From: JBDLIL01 sp039714855
GTDB lineage: Bacteria; Patescibacteriota; Microgenomatia; UBA1400; PJMF01
DNA length: 7,872 bases
NCBI GenBank assembly: GCA_039714855.1
Contig: JBDLIL010000044.1
Span: forward strand, 1 to 7,872
Direction: 5' to 3'
Under the pieces are notes generated by a model. It worked only from the letters and a program-made list of their open reading frames with translations. It was not told the origin of the DNA and searched no databases. A program made the position numbers and the translations under genes. This document shows positions 1-5,809 of the stretch, one piece after another (the stretch's first letter is position 1; each line of letters starts with the position of its first letter).

Positions 1-812
1 CCGAAATCTCCGGGGATTAATACTAAGTTATCTGCTTTTTCGCTAATAGCGTAATCTATAGAAATAGCCTCAGCTTTCTTATAAATGTTATTTAGTGAGT
101 TATGAAATTTTTTATTAGATAAGCTGCTAAGATCTTTAGTTAGCTTATGCATTTTGGGCATATGTTTTTCAAAAGCATCTTGGATAGTTTGAGCTGACCA
201 AACATACATATTGGCGTTCCAATAGTATTTTCCAGTAGATATAAAACCCTTAGCAGTGGATTGATTTGGTTTTTCAGTAAAACTTTCAACATTAAAAAGC
301 GACAATCCTTTGCCGATCCTCTCAATATCATCAGAAATTTTGATATAACCAAGGCCTGTATGAGGATGTGTAGGGGTGATGCCCACAGTCACTAGTTGTT
401 TTTTCCTGAAGGCTACTTTACTGGCGGCCCTCATAACTCTTATATATTCATTTTCATTTGGGACTACGTGATCAGATGCTGCATTTAGTACAACAGCATC
501 TCTATCTTTAGATTTGGCATAAAGAGATCCAACTAACATTGCTAGAGCAGTATCTTTTTTTTCAGGCTCAGCAATAATGTTTTCTTTTTTGATTTTTGGC
601 AATTGTTTGATGACTGCATCTTTGTGAAGTTTATTTGTAACCACAATAATTTTTGACCAGTCCACAACCTTACTGACTCTATCGGCTGTTATTTGAATCA
701 TGGTTTTATCGCTGGTGAGTTTCAAGAATTGCTTTGGGGTTTTGCCTCTAGATTTTGGCCAGAGTCTGGTGCCACCGCCACCTGCCAAAATAACGCCAAA
801 GGCATGTTTCAT
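1..812 (-). CDS. manC: Mannose-1-phosphate guanylyltransferase (ManC type), 3' end truncated by window
   Basis: The enzyme makes GDP-mannose from mannose 1-phosphate and GTP in the cytoplasm, the donor for mannosyltransferases. An uninterrupted frame of 270 codons runs off the left edge, so the C-terminus is not seen. The nucleotide-binding signature GGGGTRLWP is at residues 11-19, followed by PKQFL at 26-30. AEP is at 81-83, SDHVV in the ADHV position at 114-118, a GLGYI segment at 153-157, TEKP at 179-182, WNANMYVW at 198-205 and SIDYAISEKADN at 251-262. These match the order of the ManC/GMP family, whose nucleotidyltransferase domain is about 350 residues. Whether a C-terminal phosphomannose isomerase domain follows cannot be seen. 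The ATG at 812 is chosen because it puts the Rossmann strand (FGVILAGG) directly at the N-terminus. No clear Shine-Dalgarno precedes it, and it begins 16 nt after the preceding GT4 stop, so it is probably co-transcribed with the two GT4 genes. Confidence 0.93.
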   Translation of the reverse strand, partial: MKHAFGVILAGGGGTRLWPKSRGKTPKQFLKLTSDKTMIQITADRVSKVVDWSKIIVVTNKLHKDAVIKQLPKIKKENIIAEPEKKDTALAMLVGSLYAKSKDRDAVVLNAASDHVVPNENEYIRVMRAASKVAFRKKQLVTVGITPTHPHTGLGYIKISDDIERIGKGLSLFNVESFTEKPNQSTAKGFISTGKYYWNANMYVWSAQTIQDAFEKHMPKMHKLTKDLSSLSNKKFHNSLNNIYKKAEAISIDYAISEKADNLVLIPGDF

Positions 813-828
813 ATATTCTGGTTGTTTC

Positions 829-2073
829 TTAGGAAAAATTGCTTGTTTGAGTTTTGTGATTGGCATAGAGTCTTTCTATTGTACTAGAAAATTCTTTTAA
901 GAAGTAACTTGTATTATAAATGGTTTTATTTTCAAAGCCTTGATTATTTTGAATTTTTTTAGATTCTGATTTTTTAATAGCATTAATTAAGTTTAGCACT
1001 GACTCAGACTTTGTAAAAATAGCTTTAGGATAGTTTTTCAAAATTTCAGCCACCCCACTTTTTTCATGAATTATTACAGGGACGTTTTGATTAGCTGTTT
1101 CTAGAGCCGTAATGCCAAAGTCTTCTAAACCTGGCATTAGTAGGCCTTTGCAGTTTTGAAGTAAGTTTATTATTTGCTTTTTTGGAATTGAATTAAGAAA
1201 AGATATTGGATATTTGATATTGGATATTGGTTTGGCATTTGGCATTTGGAATTTGGAATTTCTAGCGAGCTTTTTAAGCTTGTTTAGTTCTGGTCCTTGG
1301 CCGACTATTATTAATTTTTTATTTAGTTTTTGACAGGCTTTTATAGCTAGATCTATGCGTTTATAAGAAACTAGGCGTGAAATTACTAGATAATAATTTT
1401 TTGGTATTTGATATTTAGAGTTTTGTAATTGTTTGGATATTGGATATTGGATATTGGATGTTTGGGAAACAGCCGGATAAATCACCCTCTCTGTTTCTAC
1501 GCCATAATATTGTTTTGCTCTTTTTTTGACTAAATTAGAAATGGGAATTATCACGTCTGATCTATGAGCCGCTATTTGATCCCAGTTTTTTAAGTGATTA
1601 AGTAAACAAGTTGCCAAGTTACTAAGTAAGGGTATTTTGGGCAGAGAACCTAGATAATTTTGTTTGTGAGAATAAAGATAGCGGGTTGGGGTAAGTAAAT
1701 AACAAATATGCAACTGATTAGCTCTAGTGATAATCCCTTTGGCTTCAGCACTGGTGACAGAAATAATCAGGTCATATTCAGATAAATCTAATGTTTCAAA
1801 GGCAAGTGGCATTAGCCAAGCCAAATACCGGTGATGATTTTTGGCAAACGGAATCTTTTGTAAAAAACTAGTTTTTATTTTAAAAACTTTAGCCCATTTG
1901 GCTCTTTTAGCATCATAAACAGAAGTGTAAAGTGGAGCATTGGGATAAAGCTGGTGAAGAGCTAATAAGACTTTTTCAGCTCCGCCATGTGGCGTATTTA
2001 CCCTATCATAAACAAGCGCGACCTTGGGTCGCGCTGATATCTGATATCTGATATCTGATATCTGAGAGTTCAT
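829..2073 (-). CDS. GT4 family glycosyltransferase (WbaZ/mannosyltransferase-like) with three repeat-encoded inserts
   Basis: This is a 414-residue GT-B fold retaining glycosyltransferase, probably adding a sugar (mannose is plausible beside manC) from a nucleotide donor to a lipid-linked glycan. The N-terminal domain begins at KVALVYDRV (17-25) with HGGAEKVL (29-36) and has the family-typical CYLLTPTRYLY (124-134). The donor domain has YYLVISRLVSYKRIDLAI (227-244), LIIVGQGPE (254-262) and the EX7E pair E317/E325 in EDFGITALE. Three stretches look foreign to the fold: residues 3-14, about 205-224 and 272-291. Each is encoded by 7-bp repeat arrays and lies at the N-terminus or in a loop, and none breaks the frame. 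The ATG overlaps the upstream TGA (ATGA), implying translational coupling. The natural N-terminus may once have been near residue 14-16. A GT4 assignment is secure; the acceptor and donor are not determinable. Confidence 0.92.
   Translation of the reverse strand: MNSQISDIRYQISARPKVALVYDRVNTPHGGAEKVLLALHQLYPNAPLYTSVYDAKRAKWAKVFKIKTSFLQKIPFAKNHHRYLAWLMPLAFETLDLSEYDLIISVTSAEAKGIITRANQLHICYLLTPTRYLYSHKQNYLGSLPKIPLLSNLATCLLNHLKNWDQIAAHRSDVIIPISNLVKKRAKQYYGVETERVIYPAVSQTSNIQYPISKQLQNSKYQIPKNYYLVISRLVSYKRIDLAIKACQKLNKKLIIVGQGPELNKLKKLARNSKFQMPNAKPISNIKYPISFLNSIPKKQIINLLQNCKGLLMPGLEDFGITALETANQNVPVIIHEKSGVAEILKNYPKAIFTKSESVLNLINAIKKSESKKIQNNQGFENKTIYNTSYFLKEFSSTIERLYANHKTQTSNFS
1202..1261 (-). repeat. 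60-bp heptamer cassette inside GT4 gene
   Basis: On the plus strand this reads four GATATTK units (1202-1229), a GTTT connector (1230-1233), two GGCATTT units (1234-1247) and two GGAATTT units (1248-1261). The total is 60 bp, exactly 20 codons. It encodes residues 272-291 of the GT4 protein, a loop between the helix after LIIVGQGPE and the next core strand. It is stop-free on the coding strand. The units and limits are read directly; calling it an insertion is inferred from comparison with the usual GT4 layout. Confidence 0.9.
1403..1463 (-). repeat. Second heptamer cassette inside the same GT4 gene, partly degraded
   Basis: The clear part is GATATTG three times plus GATGTTT (1436-1463). GGTATTT and GATATTT follow at 1403-1416. 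Between them, 1417-1435 can be read as two decayed heptamers plus a GTTT connector (1431-1434), giving the same 28+4+28 layout as the 1202-1261 cassette. The decayed units match poorly, so that part is tentative. It encodes about residues 205-224, in the linker between the N- and C-terminal GT-B domains (after VIYPAVS and before YYLVISRL). Confidence 0.8.
2015..2035 (-). repeat. Perfect 9-bp GC-rich inverted repeat near the GT4 start
   Basis: The arms AGCGCGACC (2015-2023) and GGTCGCGCT (2027-2035) are perfectly complementary around a 3-nt loop. The stem is far richer in G+C than the gene around it. It lies at nucleotides 39-59 of the GT4 coding sequence (codons ARPKVAL) and directly abuts the 2036-2063 heptamer array. 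In the mRNA it would form a stable hairpin just downstream of the start codon. Confidence 0.85.
2036..2063 (-). repeat. Four GATATCT heptamers encoding the GT4 N-terminal extension
   Basis: Four perfect GATATCT copies span 28 bp. On the coding strand they give the peptide SDIRYQIS, part of residues 3-14, ahead of the conserved KVALVYD strand. Each unit contains the palindrome GATATC, so the array is self-complementary. In the opposite orientation the unit would introduce TGA stops. Confidence 0.93.
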
Positions 2074-3188
2074 TTTTTTTCTTCGATTATCTTTCGATAA
2101 AGTTCAATAATTTTTTTAACCATTTTATCCCAATCATATTGTCCAACTTGCTTGATGCCTTTTTTGATTATTTTTGCTTTTTGGCTTTTTTCTAATTTTT
2201 GGACAGCATTTATAAAAGAATTTGTGTTTTGGGGATCAAAATAAATAGCAGCATCTGAGTAAATTTCTTTAAAAACAGCGATATTGGAAGCTAAGACCGG
2301 ACAACCTGAGGCCATGGCTTCTACACCAGTCAAGCCAAAGCCCTCTGATAGTGATGGCTGTACTAGGGCAAAAGAATTTTGATAAAGCTTGATTAATTTT
2401 TTATCCGAAACATAGCCTAGAAAATCAACTTGGCTTTCTACCTTCAATTTGACTGCTAATTTTTCTGTATTAATAGCAAAAGCATCGCGAGTACTAACAA
2501 TATTTAATTTATAATCTGGCATTTTTTGCAGAGCCTTAAAAATTAATTTTAAATTTTTATGAGGATATAGTGAGCCAACATAGAGCAAATTATAATTATT
2601 ATTTTTTTGCTTGTCCCGAGCGGAGTCGAGGGAGAATTTCTTACTCACTCCTTCTTTTATTACAAGTACTTTGTTTTTAGTTTTGGGGTAATAATTACTA
2701 ATAGTTTTTTTAATAGTTTCGCTGGGGACTATTACTTTAAGTGATTTTTTAATGGCTTGCTTAGTTACAAATTTGTAAGCCCAGTATTTTAACCAGTATT
2801 GCCATTTTGGTAGTGTGGTAACACTAGTGCCTTTTTGTTGGTGCCAAAGCAGATCATGAATAGTAACTATAAGTTTGCCTGAATAAAAAATAGGAATATT
2901 GAAATGAGGAACGTGCAGCAAGTCTAAATTAGCTTGTTTAAAGATTTTTGGGAGTTTCAGTTGTTCGGCGAGGGAGTAGTGGCGGATGGGAGTTAGCCTC
3001 ACCTCTCCACTAAATGGAGAGGAGTTTAGAATTTCATCAGCTTGAGCTTGATCGTAAAAAAATAAAACCCATTTGATATTAGATTTTTTAGGCAATCTTT
3101 TGACTAAGTTTTTTATATATCTGCCAATACCTGCATGTTTTTTGCCTGCTAATCTGCAATCTATGCCAATGCGCGTTTTTTTTTGCAT
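2070..3188 (-). CDS. GT4 family glycosyltransferase (MtfB-like mannosyltransferase group)
   Basis: This 372-residue GT-B glycosyltransferase probably acts at the cytoplasmic face on a lipid-linked glycan. The N-terminal domain has IGIDCRLAGKKHAGIGRY (7-24) with the glycine-rich acceptor-side motif, YSLAEQLKLP (71-80), LLHVPHFNIP (90-99) and VTIHDLL (108-114). The C-terminal domain has YNLLYVGSLYPHKNL (199-213), VDFLGYVSDKKL (254-265) and the catalytic EX7E pair E282/E290 in EGFGLTGVE, then GCPVLAS. This order matches MtfB-like GT4 proteins. Two segments do not fit the family pattern: about 54-66 and 186-193, both encoded by repeat-like DNA. The ATG at 3188 follows an extended -10 promoter with no Shine-Dalgarno and is probably read from a leaderless mRNA. 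It is the first gene of the downstream unit, and its TGA overlaps the next ATG. Confidence 0.93.
   Translation of the reverse strand: MQKKTRIGIDCRLAGKKHAGIGRYIKNLVKRLPKKSNIKWVLFFYDQAQADEILNSSPFSGEVRLTPIRHYSLAEQLKLPKIFKQANLDLLHVPHFNIPIFYSGKLIVTIHDLLWHQQKGTSVTTLPKWQYWLKYWAYKFVTKQAIKKSLKVIVPSETIKKTISNYYPKTKNKVLVIKEGVSKKFSLDSARDKQKNNNYNLLYVGSLYPHKNLKLIFKALQKMPDYKLNIVSTRDAFAINTEKLAVKLKVESQVDFLGYVSDKKLIKLYQNSFALVQPSLSEGFGLTGVEAMASGCPVLASNIAVFKEIYSDAAIYFDPQNTNSFINAVQKLEKSQKAKIIKKGIKQVGQYDWDKMVKKIIELYRKIIEEKK
2614..2633 (-). repeat. REP-like CCCGAGCG/GTCGAGGG element inside GT4 gene
   Basis: A 20-bp GC-rich, imperfectly palindromic segment starts with TCCCGAGCGG and ends with AGTCGAGGGA. It stands out against the AT-rich flanks. 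It encodes SLDSARDK (186-193) in the variable linker between the two GT-B domains, just before the strand LLYVGSLYPHKN. From memory, very similar dispersed sequences occur in many CPR and other bacterial genomes and are often mistranslated as SLDSARDK-type peptides. No search was run to confirm this. Confidence 0.7.
3002..3022 (-). repeat. Hairpin repeat (CCTCTCCA / TGGAGAGG) inside GT4 gene
   Basis: Perfect 8-bp arms (3002-3009 and 3015-3022) surround a 5-nt loop. It encodes SSPFSGEV (residues 56-63) in a loop of the N-terminal domain, before YSLAEQLKLP. On the coding strand the second arm runs into GGTGAGG, which resembles a dispersed CCTCTCC...GGAGAGG...GGTGAGG repeat recalled from several bacterial lineages. 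The hairpin is directly visible; membership in that repeat family is from memory. Confidence 0.75.
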
Positions 3189-3194
3189 AAACTT

Positions 3195-3225
3195 ATTATA
3201 GCAATTTTAATAAAAAAAACCTCAA
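3195..3225 (-). promoter_or_regulatory. Extended -10 promoter for the GT4-GT4-manC unit
   Basis: On the minus strand, TGC-TATAAT (3203-3195) is a perfect extended -10 element. Six bases separate TATAAT from the ATG at 3188, so a standard start spacing puts +1 on the A of ATG. A weak -35 candidate, TTGAGG (3225-3220), has a 19-nt spacer and lies inside the terminator stem of the preceding unit; the TG extension would compensate. No ribosome-binding site is present between promoter and ATG. Confidence 0.75.
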
Positions 3226-3252
3226 ATTAGCTTTGTTGCCAATTTGAGGTTT
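3212..3252 (-). terminator. Intrinsic terminator after the small membrane protein gene
   Basis: A perfect 12-bp stem (3241-3252 with 3217-3228) surrounds a 12-nt loop. On the minus strand it is followed by a run of eight T (3219-3212), of which three overlap the stem base. It lies 13 bases past the TAA of the 3266-3712 gene and ends the upstream unit. In the plus direction there is no T-run after the stem, so it is directional. Confidence 0.92.
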
Positions 3253-3265
3253 AATATTAAATATC

Positions 3266-3712
3266 TTATTTTTTAGCGGTTTTTCTTGCAGAGCGAGATC
3301 GGCCTTTGGTCGACTTTGCTTTAGCTGGTTTCTTTGCAGATTTTACTGCTTTTTTGGCTAATTTTTCTAGTTCTGCCAACTCTTCTATATCACTGCAATC
3401 ACCGCAACAATTCCCCATCAACTTTTCCATTTCTTTGTCTATTTTTTTTACTTGAGCAGCTTTGTTAAGAATGCTAGCAATAGCGTAGATAAAATAAACT
3501 GTAGCGACAAGAAATGTTATAACTGGAATGTACTCAATTGCCTTTGGTGCTTCAAAAGGATTGACGCTTTTAAAGACATACTGAATTAGTAATGATGGCA
3601 ATAAGGCGCTAGTGAACAGAGCTGCTATGTAAACCAAAATTGATTCCATGACAAAAATAATTTTTTCCAAGCGTAAAGCTTGAGCTTTATATTGAAGGTG
3701 TGAGCGTTTCAT
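3266..3712 (-). CDS. Small two-helix membrane protein with CCGDC motif and basic Lys/Ala-rich tail (unknown function)
   Basis: I do not recognise this 148-residue protein. After a short basic N-terminus (MKRSHLQYKAQALRLEK) come two hydrophobic helices, about residues 19-46 and 59-82, joined by a short loop with NPFEAPK. Next is a charged, probably coiled helical segment (85-98), then a cysteine cluster NCCGDC (101-106). An acidic stretch (IEELAELEKLAK) follows, and finally a 30-residue tail made almost wholly of K, A, S and R, reminiscent of histone H1-like tails. Start and stop are clear: the ATG has GAGGAG four bases upstream, the best Shine-Dalgarno in the window. It follows the GT2 gene by 25 nt and is the last gene before the terminator, so it is co-expressed with glycan genes. 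A scaffold for the glycosyltransferases or a nucleic-acid or anionic-polymer binding tail are guesses only. The tail is probably cytoplasmic given its charge. Confidence 0.85.
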   Translation of the reverse strand: MKRSHLQYKAQALRLEKIIFVMESILVYIAALFTSALLPSLLIQYVFKSVNPFEAPKAIEYIPVITFLVATVYFIYAIASILNKAAQVKKIDKEMEKLMGNCCGDCSDIEELAELEKLAKKAVKSAKKPAKAKSTKGRSRSARKTAKK

Positions 3713-3720
3713 AGATCTCC
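3713..3720 (-). promoter_or_regulatory. Strong Shine-Dalgarno for the small membrane protein
   Basis: The minus strand reads GAGGAGATCT directly before the ATG at 3712 (the motif begins just beyond this interval at 3722). It decides the start of this gene. Other genes in the window lack an equally good site and rely on overlapping or closely spaced starts. Confidence 0.8.
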
Positions 3721-3737
3721 TCGTCCGCCTGAATGCG

Positions 3738-4616
3738 CTAGCTTTCGGCGTGGCTTTTTTTAATTTTTATAAATGTTTCTACTAAAAAGCGCAGAAACCT
3801 GGGATGATTCTTTGCATAGTGCTTGTTGTAGAACTCAAGCATTGTATCGTAGAAATGACCTCTTGTCTTGCTGCGTTGCACCTTTGTGTTGCTTTTAATA
3901 CCAGATTTATATTTATGATGAAGTATGCTTACTAGGGGAAAATAAACTATTTTTAAATTTGCATCTTTAAAGCGCTTGCACCAATCAAGATCTTCGGCAT
4001 ACATAAAAAATCTCTCATCTAAAAGTCCTATTTTTTTAATGCTGCTGTTTCTCACTATCATAGCGGCTCCGCTGCAAGCATCTATCTCATGAATGGTATT
4101 TATATCTTTATATAGTTGATGATATTGAGAAAAAGTTTTAACTTTTGGAAAAAATGCTTCTAGTCCAGAAAAATAAGTTAAACTGGCCCAGAGTGTTGGC
4201 TCTCCTCTATGACAAGCTGGGTCTAATTTGCCATTTGCTAGAGCAAGCTTAGGGCTGATAACAGCAATATCTTTTCTTTCTTCCATCAAGTCGATTAATT
4301 GGTCTAAGTTTGATTCTAGGGTGAACTCTGTGTCTGAATTGAGCAGCATGACATACTTTGATTTAGAATTTTTAATGGCGACATTATTTCCTGCTGCAAA
4401 ACCAATATTCTCTTTTAGCTCAATTAAATCTATCCATCTAAAAGAGCGTTTTATCATGGTGGTCGAATCATCACTGCTGGCATTGTCTACCACTAGCACC
4501 TCAACTTGGTATTTTGTTTTGTCTAAATAGTATTCTTTGAGAGATTTCAAAGTATTTTTTAGCCAAAAACGACCATTGTAATTAAGAATGATAATGCTTA
4601 AATCTTTCTTTCTCAT
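3738..4616 (-). CDS. GT2 family glycosyltransferase (rhamnosyltransferase/WbbL-like)
   Basis: This 292-residue GT-A inverting glycosyltransferase probably transfers a sugar such as rhamnose to a lipid-linked glycan. The nucleotide-binding start is LSIIILNYNG (6-15), with VEVLVVDNASSDDS (38-51). The metal-binding DXD region appears as LLNSDTEF (91-98), the usual NxDT form of this subgroup. IDACSGAAMIVRN (178-190) forms the acceptor pocket and FFMYAEDLDWCKR (203-215) carries the ED motif with the likely catalytic base. HH at 233-234 is also typical. The length is normal for the subfamily, and no transmembrane segment is evident. The ATG at 4616 overlaps the upstream TGA (ATGA), so translation is coupled to the GT4 gene before it. 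It carries no repeat inserts. The donor sugar is not determinable. Confidence 0.93.
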   Translation of the reverse strand: MRKKDLSIIILNYNGRFWLKNTLKSLKEYYLDKTKYQVEVLVVDNASSDDSTTMIKRSFRWIDLIELKENIGFAAGNNVAIKNSKSKYVMLLNSDTEFTLESNLDQLIDLMEERKDIAVISPKLALANGKLDPACHRGEPTLWASLTYFSGLEAFFPKVKTFSQYHQLYKDINTIHEIDACSGAAMIVRNSSIKKIGLLDERFFMYAEDLDWCKRFKDANLKIVYFPLVSILHHKYKSGIKSNTKVQRSKTRGHFYDTMLEFYNKHYAKNHPRFLRFLVETFIKIKKSHAES

Positions 4617-5809
4617 ATTTTTGAAAATTCTTGATAAACTTCATCAAGTTTTTTGGCAATAAATCGCCAATCATAATTATCTTTCACAAATTTATAGCCA
4701 TTTTTAGAAAACTCTTTTCTTTTTTTTGTATCCTGCAAAAGTTTGACAGTGAATTTTGCCATACCTTCGGCTGTATCGCTGGTAAATACTTGTTTGGCAT
4801 GTTCTAGATCCAACCCTTCTACGGCAGTGTTACTAGCAACTATAGGAGTTTTGGCAGCCATAGCCTCAAGTATTTTGTAGCGTGTACCTTTGCCACTAAA
4901 AACTGGAGCTAGTAAAACATGGGAGCCTGCAAACGCATCTCTGATATCAGGGATGCCTCCAGTGACAGTGATAGAGCTGTCTTTTTTTTGAAACTCAAAA
5001 ACTTTTTTTGTTGGAGCGTTTCCTACTATCCAGAGCTTGGTGCTAGGTATCTGAGATTTTATCAGTGGCCAAACTTTTTCTACCAGAAAACTAACCGCTT
5101 CAACATTTGGCAACCATTTAAATGTGCCTACAAAGAGAATGGTGGGAGCCTTTGGTAATTTTTTGCTTTTGTCGGCAAACCAAGATGTGTCTACGCCGTT
5201 GGCTACCACTTCTATTTTTTTATCGTCTTTTAAAAACTTACTAATGAACTTTTTATCATCCTTACTCATAACAATTAATTTCGAGCAACTATTCCAGTAA
5301 TACTTTTCCCAGCGTTTTATTTTTCTGATATCCAGTTGCATGAGTTGCTTAATGATTGGCCACTTTATTTTTTTGGCGTAAGACTCATAACCTAAGTATT
5401 CAATGGTTTGCTCAACCAAAATAATTGGCACTTTTGTTTTGGGAATGTGAGGCATCATGTAAAAGGTTTCAGCGTGAATCAAATCATATTCCTCTTTTTC
5501 TAATTCCTGCTGAACAGCGCCTATGGTTTCTGTAACATAATTGCGAATTACTAAAAATGGATAACTAGAAAATGCTGTTTTAAAAATATTTTTTAAAGTG
5601 AATGGTTTTTTTGATCTTTTAAAAACTTTTACTTTTTTGCAATATTTTTCCAATTCAGGAACATATTGTCTTTCCGACTCTTCTTTAATGAGAGCAAAAA
5701 GAGTGACTTCATGTTTTGAGCTGAGTTTTTTTAATAAATTATAAGTACGAATTTGCCCTCCTGAAAGTAAAGGGTAAGGCAAATATGGTGTCAACATCAG
5801 GATTTTCAT
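4613..5809 (-). CDS. GT4 family glycosyltransferase (SGG-N-terminus group), first EX7E glutamate replaced
   Basis: This is a 398-residue GT-B glycosyltransferase. The N-terminus LMLTPYLPYPLLSGGQIRTY (4-23) is characteristic of GT4 proteins often found in exopolysaccharide clusters. YDLIHAETF (108-116) lies at the end of the acceptor domain. The donor domain has ILFVGTFKWLPNVEAV (224-239), LWIVGNAP (259-266), TGGIPDIRDAF (283-293) and APVFSGKGTRYKILEAMA (301-318). In that last motif E315 is the conserved second glutamate, while the first EX7E position is K307. Relatives commonly have RxGGGTRLKILE here, so this is a subfamily trait rather than a sign of inactivity. The length is normal, with no repeat inserts. 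It is joined to neighbours on both sides by ATGA overlaps, making it part of the polymerase/GT39/GT4/GT2 unit. Confidence 0.92.
   Translation of the reverse strand: MKILMLTPYLPYPLLSGGQIRTYNLLKKLSSKHEVTLFALIKEESERQYVPELEKYCKKVKVFKRSKKPFTLKNIFKTAFSSYPFLVIRNYVTETIGAVQQELEKEEYDLIHAETFYMMPHIPKTKVPIILVEQTIEYLGYESYAKKIKWPIIKQLMQLDIRKIKRWEKYYWNSCSKLIVMSKDDKKFISKFLKDDKKIEVVANGVDTSWFADKSKKLPKAPTILFVGTFKWLPNVEAVSFLVEKVWPLIKSQIPSTKLWIVGNAPTKKVFEFQKKDSSITVTGGIPDIRDAFAGSHVLLAPVFSGKGTRYKILEAMAAKTPIVASNTAVEGLDLEHAKQVFTSDTAEGMAKFTVKLLQDTKKRKEFSKNGYKFVKDNYDWRFIAKKLDEVYQEFSKI

Noticed and set aside
693..900. Plus-strand open frames opposite manC start and GT4 end
   Set aside because: They are antisense to well-supported genes, have no family resemblance, and two frames overlap each other.
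1202..1463. CRISPR-like appearance of repeated short units
   Set aside because: Units are 7 bp and contiguous with no unique spacers, and they lie within an intact coding frame.
829..2073. Possibility that the repeat-bearing GT4 is a pseudogene
   Set aside because: The frame is open for 414 codons, EX7E and other motifs are in order, and both cassettes keep the frame.
4228..4530. Plus-strand 100-codon open frame opposite the GT2 gene
   Set aside because: It is antisense to conserved GT2 motifs, has low complexity (Ser/Leu rich) and lacks any recognisable domain.
4935..4956. 22-bp near-perfect palindrome centred on GATATC
   Set aside because: It encodes the conserved GIPDIRDAF motif of a GT4, so codon constraint explains it; no second copy was seen.
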